This document shows, one piece after another, positions 53,297 to 62,470 of a stretch of 64,000 nucleotides of DNA; the stretch's first letter is position 1, and each line of letters opens with the position of its first letter. The notes under the pieces are model-generated. The model saw only the letters and a program-made list of their open reading frames with translations, had not been told where the DNA came from and made no database searches. Position numbers and translations under genes: made by a program. The stretch is from Muricoccus harenae (lineage in GTDB: Bacteria > Pseudomonadota > Alphaproteobacteria > Acetobacterales > Acetobacteraceae): positions 141,885-205,884 of the forward strand of contig NZ_WWDL01000003.1 of the NCBI RefSeq assembly GCF_009848505.1, written 5' to 3'.

Positions 53297-54253
53297 TCAG
53301 CCGGGCTGCAGGTTGGCCGCCCGCACGACCTCCGCATAGATGGCACTGTCGCGCTTGATGCGGGTGGCGAGCTCCTCGGGGCCCCGGGCCAGGATGTCGA
53401 GGCCGATCTCCTCCATCCGCGCGCGGGTGGCGGGGCGGTTCAGCGATTCGAGCCAGGCTTTGGAGAGGGAGGCCACCACCTCGGGCCGGGCACCCGTGGG
53501 CATGACGACGCCGTACCAGGAATCCGAGACCGCGGCCGGGAAGCCCAACTCGATGAAGGTCGGCAGATCCGGCAGCAGTCGGTGCCGGCGGGGCGCGATG
53601 ATGCCGAGCGGGACCACCTGGCGCTCCTTGATCGGCGACAGCACGTCGGGGAGATTGGCGAAGGTGTAGTCCACCCGCCCGGCGATCAGATCCGTCAGCA
53701 TCTGCGGGGTGCCGCGATAGGGCACGTGCTGGGCGTTCAGCCCGGCCATCAGCTTCAGATGCTCCATGCCCATGTGCTGGCTGGTGCCCTGGCCGTTGCT
53801 GCCGAAGGACAGGCCCGGGCCGGGCTGGCGCGCCTTGGCCAGGAAGTCTTGGAAATTGCCGGCCACCGAGGGGTGGCACACCATGACATGCGGCATCTCG
53901 ACCAGCAGCGCGAGGGGCTGGAAATCGGCCAGCGGATCATAGGGCTTCGGCTTGTGCAGCGTGGGGTTCACCGTGAAGCTGTTGGCCACGACCAGCACGG
54001 CCTGGCCGTCCGGCGGCATCGCCTTGACCGCCTGCACGGCGACGAGCGTGCCCGCGCCCGGCCGGTTCTCCACCACCACGTTCTGCCCAAGGATCGGCTG
54101 CGCGCCATCCGCGACCATGCGGCCGACGAGGTCGATGCTGGAGCCCGGGGGAAAGGGAACGACAAAGCGGACAGGGGCGTGGGGCTTCCACTCCTGCGCA
54201 AGCGCCGGGGTGGCGAGCAGGGCGGGCATGGCGAGGAAGGAACGGCGTCGCAT
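53297..54253 (-). CDS. Bug/TctC family solute-binding protein
   Basis: A 318-aa periplasmic receptor. Signal peptide MRRRSFLAMPALLATPALAQ. Family blocks: PVRFVVPFPPGSSIDLVGRM, VVVENRPGAGTLVAVQAVKA, QAVLVVANSFTVNP, YDPLADFQPLALLVEMPHVM and AQHVPYRGTPQMLTDLIAGR. ATG 54253. It is divergent from tarD with a 186-bp shared upstream region, and upstream of the RidA gene. By context it may bind tartrate or another hydroxydicarboxylate; no TctAB permease is present. Confidence 0.92.
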   Translation of the reverse strand: MRRRSFLAMPALLATPALAQEWKPHAPVRFVVPFPPGSSIDLVGRMVADGAQPILGQNVVVENRPGAGTLVAVQAVKAMPPDGQAVLVVANSFTVNPTLHKPKPYDPLADFQPLALLVEMPHVMVCHPSVAGNFQDFLAKARQPGPGLSFGSNGQGTSQHMGMEHLKLMAGLNAQHVPYRGTPQMLTDLIAGRVDYTFANLPDVLSPIKERQVVPLGIIAPRRHRLLPDLPTFIELGFPAAVSDSWYGVVMPTGARPEVVASLSKAWLESLNRPATRARMEEIGLDILARGPEELATRIKRDSAIYAEVVRAANLQPG

Positions 54254-54439
54254 TCGTTGTTCTCCGGCGGCCTGTCGGCGGACGCGATGGCGCCGCGTCC
54301 CGGCGCCCGTGGGTCGGAAGGTTGGCTCTGGAAAAGCAACCCCCGTGCCAACGCCCTGCGCCCAGCAGCCCTGAGGGCAAGCCGTCTTGGCGGCCTGTTG
54401 CGCCGGAGCCATGCTGCACCGGCAAGCGGGGAAAATACC

Positions 54440-55600
54440 ATGCGAATCATCGACCTGCGGGAGGTGACGGCGCCCATCGCCTCCTCCATCGCCAATGCCT
54501 ATATCGACTTCAGCAAGATGACCCTTTCGCTGGTCGCCATTGTCACCGACGTGGTGCGGGACGGGCGGCGGGTGGTGGGCTATGGCTTCAACTCCAACGG
54601 CCGCTACGGCCAGGGCGGGCTGATCCGCGAGCGCTTTGCGCCGCGGCTGATGGAGGCCGACCCGGCATCGCTGCTGAACGATGCGGGCGACAACCTGGAT
54701 CCGGACCGCATCTGGGCGATGCTGATGAAGAACGAGAAGCCCGGCGGGCATGGGGAGCGCTCGGTCGCCGTCGGCACCATCGACATGGCGGTGTGGGATG
54801 CGGTGGCAAAGATCGCGGGCAAGCCGCTCTTTCGCCTGCTGGCGGAGCGGCATGGGCGCGAGGCCGATCCACGCGTCTTCGTCTATGCGGCGGGCGGCTA
54901 CTACTACCCCGGCAAGGGGATCGAGCAGCTTCGGGCGGAGATGCGGAGCTATCTCGACCGTGGCTACAGCGTGGTGAAGATGAAGATCGGCAATGGCATC
55001 GCCGAGGACCGCCCTCGGATCGAAGCCGTGCTGAAGGAACTGGACGGGAAGGCGCGGCTTGCCGTGGACGCCAATGGGCGCCTGGGGCTCGAGGACGCGG
55101 TGGCCTATGCCAAGATGCTCCGGGACTATCCGCTGTTCTGGTACGAGGAGGCCGGCGATCCGCTGGACTACGCCCTCCAGGCCGCGCTGGCCGAGTTCTA
55201 CCCCGCTCCCATGGCGACCGGCGAGAACCTGTTCAGCCACCAGGATGCCCGCAACCTGCTGCGCTATGGCGGCATGAGGCCGGACCGCGACTGGCTGCAA
55301 TTCGACTGCGCCCTCTCCTACGGGTTGTGCGAGTATCAGCGCACGCTGGAGGTGCTGAAGGTGGCGGGGTGGTCCCCGAGCCGCTGCATTCCCCATGGCG
55401 GGCACCAGATGTCGCTGAACATCGCCGCCGGCCTCGGACTGGGCGGGAATGAGAGCTATCCGGACCTGTTCCAGCCTTATGGCGGCTTCCCCGACGGGGT
55501 GCGGGTGGAGGATGGGCATATCGCCATGCCTGAACTCCCCGGCATCGGCTTCGAGGGGAAGTCGGACCTGATCAAGGTGATGCGGGACCTGGCCGAATAG
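54440..55600 (+). CDS. tarD: D(-)-tartrate dehydratase (enolase superfamily)
   Basis: A 386-aa mandelate racemase/enolase-superfamily enzyme very similar, as I recall it, to the structurally characterised Bradyrhizobium D-tartrate dehydratase (389 aa), which makes oxaloacetate. Shared blocks: IANAYIDFSKMTLSLVAIVT, VGYGFNSNGRYGQGGLIRER, the KxK base VVKMKIGNG, LAVDANGR, WYEEAGDPLDYALQAA, ATGENLFSHQDARNLLRYGG and IPHGGHQMSLNIAAGLGLGG with the catalytic His. ATG 54440 follows GGGGAAAA. The class III CoA transferase gene follows by 73 bp. Confidence 0.9.
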   Translation: MRIIDLREVTAPIASSIANAYIDFSKMTLSLVAIVTDVVRDGRRVVGYGFNSNGRYGQGGLIRERFAPRLMEADPASLLNDAGDNLDPDRIWAMLMKNEKPGGHGERSVAVGTIDMAVWDAVAKIAGKPLFRLLAERHGREADPRVFVYAAGGYYYPGKGIEQLRAEMRSYLDRGYSVVKMKIGNGIAEDRPRIEAVLKELDGKARLAVDANGRLGLEDAVAYAKMLRDYPLFWYEEAGDPLDYALQAALAEFYPAPMATGENLFSHQDARNLLRYGGMRPDRDWLQFDCALSYGLCEYQRTLEVLKVAGWSPSRCIPHGGHQMSLNIAAGLGLGGNESYPDLFQPYGGFPDGVRVEDGHIAMPELPGIGFEGKSDLIKVMRDLAE

Positions 55601-55673
55601 CCCCTGATCGCCCTTCCCGGCTTGAGCCGGGCGGCCCGTGGGGGCAGAACGGGCCAACGGAGGAAGATCCTAT

Positions 55674-56891
55674 ATGACTGACGCGCTCCCCCAGGCCGAG
55701 ACAAAGACCGGCGGTGCCCTTGCCGGCATCCGGGTCATCGACCTCACCCGCGTTCTCGGCGGGCCCTACTGCACCATGATCCTGTCGGACCATGGGGCGG
55801 AGGTGATCAAGATCGAGCCTCCGCAGGGCGACGAGGTGCGCGCCTGGGGCCCGCCCTTCCTGGATGGCACGGCGAGCTACTTTCTCGGCGTGAACCGCAA
55901 CAAGCGGAGCATCGCCCTCGACCTTTCCAAGCAGGAGGGGCGTGACGTGCTGCTGCGCCTGCTGGAAGGCGCGGACGTGCTGGTCGAGAACTACAAGCCC
56001 GGCAGCATGGAGAAGTGGGGGATCGGCTACGACACCCTCTCCCAGCGCTTCCCGCGCCTGGTGCATTGCCGCGTTTCCGGCTTCGGCGCCACGGGCCCGC
56101 TGGGCGGGCTGCCGGGCTATGACGCCATCGTGCAGGCGATGGTCGGGCTGATGTCCATCAACGGCGAGCAGGGCAGCGGACCGCTGCGCATGGGCACGCC
56201 CGTGGTCGACCTCGCGACCGGCCTCTATTCCACCATCGGCATCCTGATGGCCCTGCAGGAGCGGGAGCGTTCCGGACGCGGCCAATATGTGGACATGACG
56301 CTGCATGACTGCGGCATGGCGCTGCTGCATCCGCAGGCGGCGAACCACTTCCTGAACGGCAAGCGGCCGGTGGCCACCGGCAACCCCCATCCGAATATTA
56401 GCCCCTATTCCAAGTTCCCCACCGCAACCTGCGAGATCTTCGTCGCCTGCGGCAACGAGCCCGCATGGCGGAAGTTCTGCGCCTTCCTGGGTCTGGATGA
56501 GCTGGCGAAGGATCCGCGCTTCGCCACCAACGGCGACCGCGTGGTGAACCGCGACGCGCTGAACGCCCTGCTCGAGGAGCGGCTGAAGACCGAGGATGGG
56601 CATGCGCTCTGCGACCGCATGCTGAAGGCCGGGCTGCCCGCCGGGCCGGTGCTGCATGTGGACGAGGCCGTCGCGGCCCCGCACACGGCCGCCCGCAACA
56701 TGGTTGCCGAGATCGGCGAGTTCCGCGCGCTCAACACGCCGATCAAGCTCTCCCGCACGCCCGGCGGGGCGCGCACGGCGCCGCCACGCTTCAACGAGCA
56801 TGGCGAGGCGGTGCTCTCGGCCGCCGGCTACTCCGCGGAGGAAATCGAGGCATTGAAGGCGCAGGGTATCCTCGTGGAGACGCCGCGCTAG
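55674..56891 (+). CDS. Class III CoA transferase (CaiB/BaiF family)
   Basis: A 405-aa family III CoA transferase. Landmarks: GIRVIDLTRVLGGPYCTMIL, GAEVIKIEPPQGDEVRAWGP, NRNKRSIALDLSKQEGRDVL, and the catalytic Asp in LPGYDAIVQAMVGLM with the family spacing. A C-terminal domain (FVACGNEPAWRKFCAFLGLD) and the LNTPIKLSRTPGGARTAPPR block close it. ATG 55674 follows GGAGGAAG. It follows tarD and may activate a dicarboxylate from the same growth substrate with succinyl-CoA or similar; specificity is not readable. Confidence 0.9.
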   Translation: MTDALPQAETKTGGALAGIRVIDLTRVLGGPYCTMILSDHGAEVIKIEPPQGDEVRAWGPPFLDGTASYFLGVNRNKRSIALDLSKQEGRDVLLRLLEGADVLVENYKPGSMEKWGIGYDTLSQRFPRLVHCRVSGFGATGPLGGLPGYDAIVQAMVGLMSINGEQGSGPLRMGTPVVDLATGLYSTIGILMALQERERSGRGQYVDMTLHDCGMALLHPQAANHFLNGKRPVATGNPHPNISPYSKFPTATCEIFVACGNEPAWRKFCAFLGLDELAKDPRFATNGDRVVNRDALNALLEERLKTEDGHALCDRMLKAGLPAGPVLHVDEAVAAPHTAARNMVAEIGEFRALNTPIKLSRTPGGARTAPPRFNEHGEAVLSAAGYSAEEIEALKAQGILVETPR

Positions 56892-56909
56892 ACGGCAGGC
56901 CAAAGGACC

Positions 56910-56932
56910 GGCCGCGACGGACCGTCGCGGCC
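56910..56932 (+). terminator. Hairpin after the CoA transferase gene
   Basis: GGCCGCGACGG (56910-56920) pairs perfectly with CCGTCGCGGCC (56922-56932), 18 bp past the stop. It separates the tartrate module from the chemoreceptor gene. Confidence 0.65.
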
Positions 56933-56938
56933 GAGAAA

Positions 56939-58687
56939 CTGAATCTTCAGCGATGGCGCCGATGCTGGCCGTGGAATCACCTCGGCAAGGCCACGCAACA
57001 TGCGCTCCGATCCCTCTCCATCCGCGGCAAGCTCCTGGCTGCCTTCGGATTGATCTTCGTCCTCATCCTCGGGCTGGGCGGGATGTCCGCCGCCCAGCTC
57101 CAATTCATCAACGGAAATACGCGCGACCTTCGCGACAACTGGATGCCCTCCATCCAGGCCCTGGGCGAGTTGAAGCTGCTGGTTTCCCGCGAACGCACCC
57201 GCGCGGCCCGGGTGATGGGAACGAGTGACCCGGCGCAGCGCCAGGCAGCGCCAGGCAGCGCTGGCGGATTACGAACAGGCGCGGCCGCTGACGGAGGCGG
57301 CCAGCCGGCGCTATGAACGGCTGATCTCCTCCCCCGAGGAGCGCACCCTGTTCGAGCGGATCAGGGCAGAATACAGCAGCTATTCCGACCACTTGGCGCC
57401 GCTTCTTGCCGGGACGGTCGGCGATGCGGCGGCGATGGCGAATTTCAACGGGGAATCCGTCCGCCTCTTCCGCGCGGTGCTGGAGACGCTGGACGCCGCG
57501 AGTGCCCTGAATGATGCGGGCGGTGCTCAGGCGGCACAGGAAGCCGAAGCATCCTATTCGCGCGCCCTGTGGCTGACCCTTGGCACGCTCATCCTGGCCG
57601 CGGTTCTTTGCGGGATCAGCGTGGTCTGGCTGGCCAGCAGCGTGGGCGGCGGGGTGCGGAGCCTTTCGGCCTCGATGCTGCGCTTGGCGAAGCGAGACTA
57701 CGGCTTTGATCTGCCGGAGATGGCGCGTGCCGACGAGATCGGCGACATGGCCCACGCCGTCGCGACCTGCCGGGATGGGCTGCGCAAGGCGGATGCGCTG
57801 GCCGCCGCCCAGGCCGCGGAGGCAGCCGCGAAGGCGGCGCGTGGCGAGCGCGTGGACGGGCTGCTGCGAGGATTCGAGGCAGAGGCCGCCAAGGTCCTGC
57901 GCGGCGTCGCCTCGGCGGCGGTCGAGCTGAACGCGACGGCGGGGGAGATGGCCTCCACCGCCCATGACGGGGTGGAGCGTGCGACCTCGGTGGCCGCGGC
58001 CTCCGAGCAGGCGAGCGCGAATGTCCAAACGGACGCGGCCTCGGCCGAGGAGCTGGCAGCCTCCATCGCCGAGGTGGCGCGGCAGGTGGCCAGCTCCGCC
58101 GATGTGGCGCGGCGGGCGGCCGATGATGCGCGGCAGACCGATGGCGCGGTGCAGGGGCTGTCCGAGGCGGCACGCAGCATCGGCGACGTGGTGCGGCTGA
58201 TCAACGACATCGCGGGCCAGACCAACCTGCTGGCGCTGAACGCCACCATCGAGGCGGCGCGCGCCGGCGAAGCCGGGCGCGGCTTCGCCGTGGTTGCCAG
58301 CGAGGTGAAGACCCTGGCGGCGCAGACCGCCAAGGCCACCGAGCAGATTGGCAGCCAGATCGCGGCCATGCAGGGGGAGACGGAGCGTGCAGTCTCGGCG
58401 ATCGGGGGAATTGTGCGGACGATCGGGGAGATGAACAGCATCACCACCCAGGTCGCCGCCGCCGCCGAGGAGCAATCCGCCGCAACGCGGGAGATCGGCC
58501 GGCGGTGGCCGAGGCGGCTTCCGGCACCCAGGATGTTTCCCGGCACACGGCGGGCGTGACCGAAGGCGCGGAGCGCACCGGGGCGGCAGCGGCGCAGGTC
58601 CGATCGGCCTCGGGCGAGCTGGCCCAGCAGGCGGAGCAGCTCCGTGGCCGGGTGGATCGCTTCCTGTCGGAAATCCGGGCGGCGTGA
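56939..58687 (+). pseudogene. Methyl-accepting chemotaxis protein with two frameshifts
   Basis: Chemoreceptor read in three pieces. Frame A has SLSIRGKLLAAFGLIFVLIL (helix 1) and the ligand domain to [12 protein letters not shown]. There a 10-bp tandem duplication (CCAGGCAGCG twice, 57241-57260) shifts the frame; removing one copy gives [13 protein letters not shown]. Frame B carries the rest of the periplasmic four-helix part, helix 2 ([20 protein letters not shown]), HAMP and the signalling domain with the hairpin tip [21 protein letters not shown] missing base near 58499-58504 (REIGR|VAEAASG) returns to frame A for the last 60 residues. No ATG lies in frame at the expected start; CTG 56939 or later is a limit, not a call. 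Confidence 0.75.
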
Positions 58688-58715
58688 CGCCCGGCAAGGG
58701 CCCCTCGCCGGCGTC

Positions 58716-59567
58716 TTAGCCGGCGGCGGGGCTTTCGGCTTCCGCGACCGGCGGCCGGGCAGCCTCGGCCGTCAGGCGGCGGTGTGAGCGAAGAGAGAAA
58801 GGGATCATTCCCACATAGACGATCCCCGCGGCCGCCAGGGCGGCCCAGGGCTCCGCCACCAGAAGGGCGGCATAGGCGGCGGCGCCGAGCAGGAGCGGCA
58901 GGACCGCCTGGCGCGGCACCTTGACGTTCTTGAAGGACCAGGTGGGTAAGGTGCTGACCAGCAGCGCCGCCACCGCCACCAGCAGGATGGCGGAGAAGAG
59001 CGGGTGGCGGAGAATGTCGGCCAGGCCGGTCAGGCCCCAGCCCTGCAGCGTCAGGGCCGCGAAGATCGGGAAAAGGGCCAGCCCCGCCCCGGCGGGAGCC
59101 GGAACGCCGGTGAAAAAGCCGGCCGGCCGCGGCACGGCACCGGGCTGCGCCGGCGCGTCGATGGCGGCGTTGAAGCGCGCCAGGCGCAGGGCCATGCAGG
59201 CGGCGAAGAGTAGGCAGGGCATGAAGCCGAAGCCCCGCGCCTCGTGCAGCGACCAAAGATAGAGGATGAAGGCGGGCGCCACGCCGAAGCAGAGGAAGTC
59301 CGACAGGCTGTCGAATTCCGCCCCGAAGCGGGAGGTGGCCTGGAGGAGGCGGGCGAGGCGGCCGTCCAGCGCATCGATGAAGGCGGCGACGACAATCAGC
59401 GTCACCGCCGGTTCCCATCGATCATCCAGGGCGAAGCGCACCGCCGTCATGCCGGCGCAGAGGCCGAGCATGGTCAGAATATTCGGCAGCAGCCGGTTGA
59501 AGGACAGGCCCTGCAGCCGCGGCCGGTGGCGCGGTGTGAAACGGAAGCGGCGCGGGGCCTGTCCCAT
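58716..59567 (-). CDS. pssA: CDP-diacylglycerol--serine O-phosphatidyltransferase
   Basis: Makes phosphatidylserine from CDP-diacylglycerol and serine. The 283-aa membrane protein has the CDP-alcohol phosphotransferase motif D-x2-DG-x2-AR-x8-G-x3-D-x3-D in DALDGRLARLLQATSRFGAE followed by FDSLSD, preceded by LPNILTMLGLCAGMTAVRFA. About seven helices follow, with PLFSAILLVAVAALLVSTLP typical of the PssA-type (non-E. coli) enzymes. Its start lies 2 bp past the psd stop and its ribosome-binding site (AGGAAT) lies within the end of psd. Operon psd-pssA. Confidence 0.93.
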   Translation of the reverse strand: MGQAPRRFRFTPRHRPRLQGLSFNRLLPNILTMLGLCAGMTAVRFALDDRWEPAVTLIVVAAFIDALDGRLARLLQATSRFGAEFDSLSDFLCFGVAPAFILYLWSLHEARGFGFMPCLLFAACMALRLARFNAAIDAPAQPGAVPRPAGFFTGVPAPAGAGLALFPIFAALTLQGWGLTGLADILRHPLFSAILLVAVAALLVSTLPTWSFKNVKVPRQAVLPLLLGAAAYAALLVAEPWAALAAAGIVYVGMIPFSLRSHRRLTAEAARPPVAEAESPAAG

Positions 59568-59569
59568 AC

Positions 59570-60262
59570 CTATTCCTGAATCCCGGCAGGGTGGGTGAGG
59601 TCGGCGATCACAGTCTCGCCGCCGATCATGGTCTGGCCGGTCACGACGATGGGGCGGACGCCCACGGGCAAATAGAGGTCCGTGCGGCTGCCGAAGCGGA
59701 TGATTCCGAAGCGGTCACCAGCGCGGACGCGGTCCCCTTCCCGCACATGGCAGAGGATGCGCCGGGCGATCAGCCCCGCGATCTGCACCACTGCGAAATC
59801 GCGGCCATCCTCCAGCCGGACGGCGATGGCATTGCGCTCATTGTCCTCGCTCGCCTTGTCGAGGGCGGCGTTGATGAAGGCGCCATGGCGATAGGCGATG
59901 CGGGTCACCGTGCCGTCGATCGGCATGCGGTTCACATGCACGTCCATCACGGAGAGGAAGGTCGCGACCCGCCAGCGCGGCGTGGAGCCGAGGCCCAGTT
60001 CCTCCGGCGGCACGGCGGGCTCGATGGAGACGATATGGCCGTCTGCCGGGGCCAGGAAAAGGCCGGGCCTCCCGGGCGGATACCGCTCCGGGTCACGGAA
60101 GAAGTAGAGGCAGAAGGCGGTGAAGGCCGCCCCCAGCCAGAAGATCCAGCTCCCGAAGGCCAGGCCGCCGATGACGGCCACCACGATGCCGCCGATCAGG
60201 AAGGGACGACCCGCCGGATGCGGGGGCGCGAGGACGAGGCGCATACCGTAGGCGAGTGACAT
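59570..60262 (-). CDS. psd: Phosphatidylserine decarboxylase (archaetidylserine-type short form)
   Basis: Converts phosphatidylserine to phosphatidylethanolamine. The 230-aa short form has two N-terminal helices (FLIGGIVVAVIGGLAFGSWI and FWLGAAFTAFCLYFF), then FRDPERYPPGRPGLFLAPAD, FLSVMDVHVNRMPIDGTVTR, AFINAALDKASEDNERNAI and the self-cleavage/pyruvoyl site FGSRTD near residue 192. It is expected to split at Gly-Ser. ATG 60262. Transcribed before pssA, giving the complete PS-to-PE branch in reverse gene order. Confidence 0.95.
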   Translation of the reverse strand: MSLAYGMRLVLAPPHPAGRPFLIGGIVVAVIGGLAFGSWIFWLGAAFTAFCLYFFRDPERYPPGRPGLFLAPADGHIVSIEPAVPPEELGLGSTPRWRVATFLSVMDVHVNRMPIDGTVTRIAYRHGAFINAALDKASEDNERNAIAVRLEDGRDFAVVQIAGLIARRILCHVREGDRVRAGDRFGIIRFGSRTDLYLPVGVRPIVVTGQTMIGGETVIADLTHPAGIQE

Positions 60263-60346
60263 GATGATCCAGAAAAGAGGGGAGCCCGGTTATGGTTTCT
60301 TGGCCGCCGCCGGGCAACCCTTGGCAGTGCCGGCGCCTGCCGCGTT

Positions 60347-61630
60347 TCAGTCGCCCAGGGGCAGGGTGAAGATCTGACCGGGAAAGATGCGATCCGGGTT
60401 CTGGATCAGCGCCTCATTGGCCTGGTAGATCACCGTGTAGCGGATGCCACGACCATAGGCCTCACGCGCGAGGCGCCAGAGGCTGTTGCCGGGCTGCACC
60501 ACCACGCGCCCATCCCGCACCGCGTCGAGCGGCAGGGATTCGCGCTGGAAGGCCACCTCGATCCGGCTGGCGACAGCGGCGTTGCGGACGGCCTGCACGC
60601 CGGCGGGGCGCTGGATATTGAGCTGGTCCACGCGCAGGGTGTGGCGGCCGACCGGGGGCGGCTCGGCCGGGGTGAGCGACCAGCGGCCGGCGGGATCGGC
60701 CTCGGCATCGCCCAGGTGGCGGTCACCGGCATAGACGCGGAGCTGCGCGCCGGCAGGGGCGGTGCCGGCGAAACGCATGGTGTTGCTGTCGTCGTAATCG
60801 ACCACGTCCAGGCCAAGCGGCGCCTGCACCTCCCCGGCGGGCCGGGCGGAGAGGCTGCGCGGGGCTGCCGCGGCCGTGGGCGGCAGGAGGAGAACGAGCG
60901 CCTGCTCCGGCCGCGCCAGGGCAGCAGGTCCGGCGGTGGGGAGGGAATCCTCGCCGGCAGTGTCGCCCCCGTTTGCGGAGCCGGACGCCTCCCCAAGGCG
61001 GGCCAGCTGGTCCGTCCGCTCCGTCGGCGATGCAGCTTTGGCGGGGAAGGCCGTTTCCGGTTGCTGCGCCCCCGGGCCGGCACGGGACGCCCCTTCCGCC
61101 GGGGAGGACTGCTCGGCGCGGGCCTGGGCGACCGCCTGCGGTTCGGAGGGGCCGACCACCAGCACCGTGTCGAAGCCGGCGATCTCCTCGCCGCCGGGCG
61201 GGCGGGAGCGGAGGGATAGTTCCCTGGCGCCAGCGCCGATCGGCTCGGGGGGCAGGATCACCCATTCGCCGCGCGAATCCGCACGGGCGCGGCCGATCTC
61301 ACGTTCGCCGTCATAGAGCACCACCTCGGCACCGGGGGCAGCGCGGCCGGCCACCACCATGTTCCCGCGTGCACCCATCCGGACCACGTCGAAGCGCGGC
61401 GGGCCGAACGCCTGGCCCGGCTGCGAGGCAGGCCGAGCGGCGGGGGCAGTGGCGGAGGGCGCGGCGGCTTCGCGTCGCGCCGCCTCGGCGGGCGCGGCAG
61501 GCAAGGATGCGGAGACGGCGACAGTCGGCGCTGCCGCACGGTTCCCCATTCCGTAATAAGCTCCGGCCACGACGACGCCGGCCAGGACTGCCAGGCCGCC
61601 GACGACTCGCAGCCGCGATGCGTCTGTCAT
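60347..61630 (-). CDS. Membrane-anchored LysM-domain protein
   Basis: A 427-aa protein with one N-terminal helix (LRVVGGLAVLAGVVVAGAYY). A long Ala/Pro-rich linker follows, then an Ig-like/BON-style domain (PRFDVVRMGARGNMVVAGRA, EVVLYDGEREIGRARADSRG) and a second copy (LGLDVVDYDDSNTMRFAGTA, LRVYAGDRHLGDAEADPAGR). It ends in a LysM domain (VVVQPGNSLWRLAREAYGRG, NPDRIFPGQIFTLP). LysM binds peptidoglycan, so this is probably a periplasmic wall-associated protein. The two middle copies resemble each other over about 65 residues. It is a common alphaproteobacterial architecture of unknown precise role. Confidence 0.82.
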   Translation of the reverse strand: MTDASRLRVVGGLAVLAGVVVAGAYYGMGNRAAAPTVAVSASLPAAPAEAARREAAAPSATAPAARPASQPGQAFGPPRFDVVRMGARGNMVVAGRAAPGAEVVLYDGEREIGRARADSRGEWVILPPEPIGAGARELSLRSRPPGGEEIAGFDTVLVVGPSEPQAVAQARAEQSSPAEGASRAGPGAQQPETAFPAKAASPTERTDQLARLGEASGSANGGDTAGEDSLPTAGPAALARPEQALVLLLPPTAAAAPRSLSARPAGEVQAPLGLDVVDYDDSNTMRFAGTAPAGAQLRVYAGDRHLGDAEADPAGRWSLTPAEPPPVGRHTLRVDQLNIQRPAGVQAVRNAAVASRIEVAFQRESLPLDAVRDGRVVVQPGNSLWRLAREAYGRGIRYTVIYQANEALIQNPDRIFPGQIFTLPLGD

Positions 61631-61771
61631 AACGCGGTAAGTACGTCCGCAGGGGTATCGATCACAAGAGCGCGCGTGAGCGGAAACTGCGATTCCGCCC
61701 CCTCCCCCGCCATCCCTCTGGGCCTGGAGCCAGGGGCTTCCCTATCCTGCCCTCTTGGAGCGGAGGGCGGC

Positions 61772-62449
61772 ATGGGCGACGCGGCCGGGCAACTGGTGAA
61801 GGTGAAGGTCTGGGACGGGTGGATCCGGCTGGTCCACTGGGCTGTGGCGGTGCTCATCGGCATCTCCTGGTGGACGGCCAGCACCGGGCGGATGGAGTGG
61901 CACATGCTCTCCGGCGAGGTGATCCTGGCGCTGCTGCTCTTCCGCCTCGCTTGGGGATTGGTCGGATCGGACACCGCGCGCTTCTCGCGCTTCCTGCGCT
62001 CGCCTTTGGCGGGGCTGCATCATCTGCGGCGGCTGCACCGGCGAGAGCCGGATGCCGAGATCGGGCATAATGCGGCCGGTGGCTGGATGGTGCTGGCCAT
62101 GCTGGTCCTGCTGCTGGTGCAGGCGAGTTCCGGGCTGTTCACCGATGACGGCATCCTCGCCCGGGGGCCGCTGGCACGCAGCGTGGCGCCGGAGACCGGC
62201 GATGCGGCGCGCAGCCTGCACCTGCTGGGCTTCGACCTGATCCTCATCGCCGTCGGGCTGCATGTTCTGGCCGTGTTGGCCTATGCGGCGCTGAAGCGAC
62301 AGGACCTGGTGCGGCCGATGGTCACAGGCTTCAAGCGGCTGCCCGGCGCCATGGCGGGGATGGCGCCACGCATGGGCAGCCCCTGGCTGGCGCTGCTGCT
62401 CCTCGCCATCGCCGCCGGGGTGGTCGCAGCCATCGCCCGGCAGGGCTGA
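61772..62449 (+). CDS. Cytochrome b561 family protein
   Basis: A 225-aa integral membrane diheme cytochrome b of the bacterial b561/Ni-Fe hydrogenase cytochrome b group. VWDGWIRLVHWAVAVLIGIS has the first heme His in helix 1, and MEWHMLSGEVILALLLFRLA has the next. HNAAGGWMVLAMLVLLLVQA with SSGLF is helix 3, and SLHLLGFDLILIAVGLHVLA has the last His pair. It moves electrons between quinol and a periplasmic acceptor. ATG 61772 follows GGAGGGCGG. It converges on a cytochrome c' gene 21 bp away, a common natural pairing. Confidence 0.9.
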   Translation: MGDAAGQLVKVKVWDGWIRLVHWAVAVLIGISWWTASTGRMEWHMLSGEVILALLLFRLAWGLVGSDTARFSRFLRSPLAGLHHLRRLHRREPDAEIGHNAAGGWMVLAMLVLLLVQASSGLFTDDGILARGPLARSVAPETGDAARSLHLLGFDLILIAVGLHVLAVLAYAALKRQDLVRPMVTGFKRLPGAMAGMAPRMGSPWLALLLLAIAAGVVAAIARQG

Positions 62450-62470
62450 GACCGGACCGCCCCTCGCGAA

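Noticed and set aside
53582..54439. Long upstream extension of tarD through the divergent receptor gene
   Set aside because: The extra 286 codons are antisense to the Bug receptor. The tarD homology begins at the ATG at 54440.
57000..57053. ATG at 57000 as the chemoreceptor start
   Set aside because: It lies in a different frame (MRSDPSPSAAS...) from the SIRGKLLAAFGL helix and stops after 17 codons.
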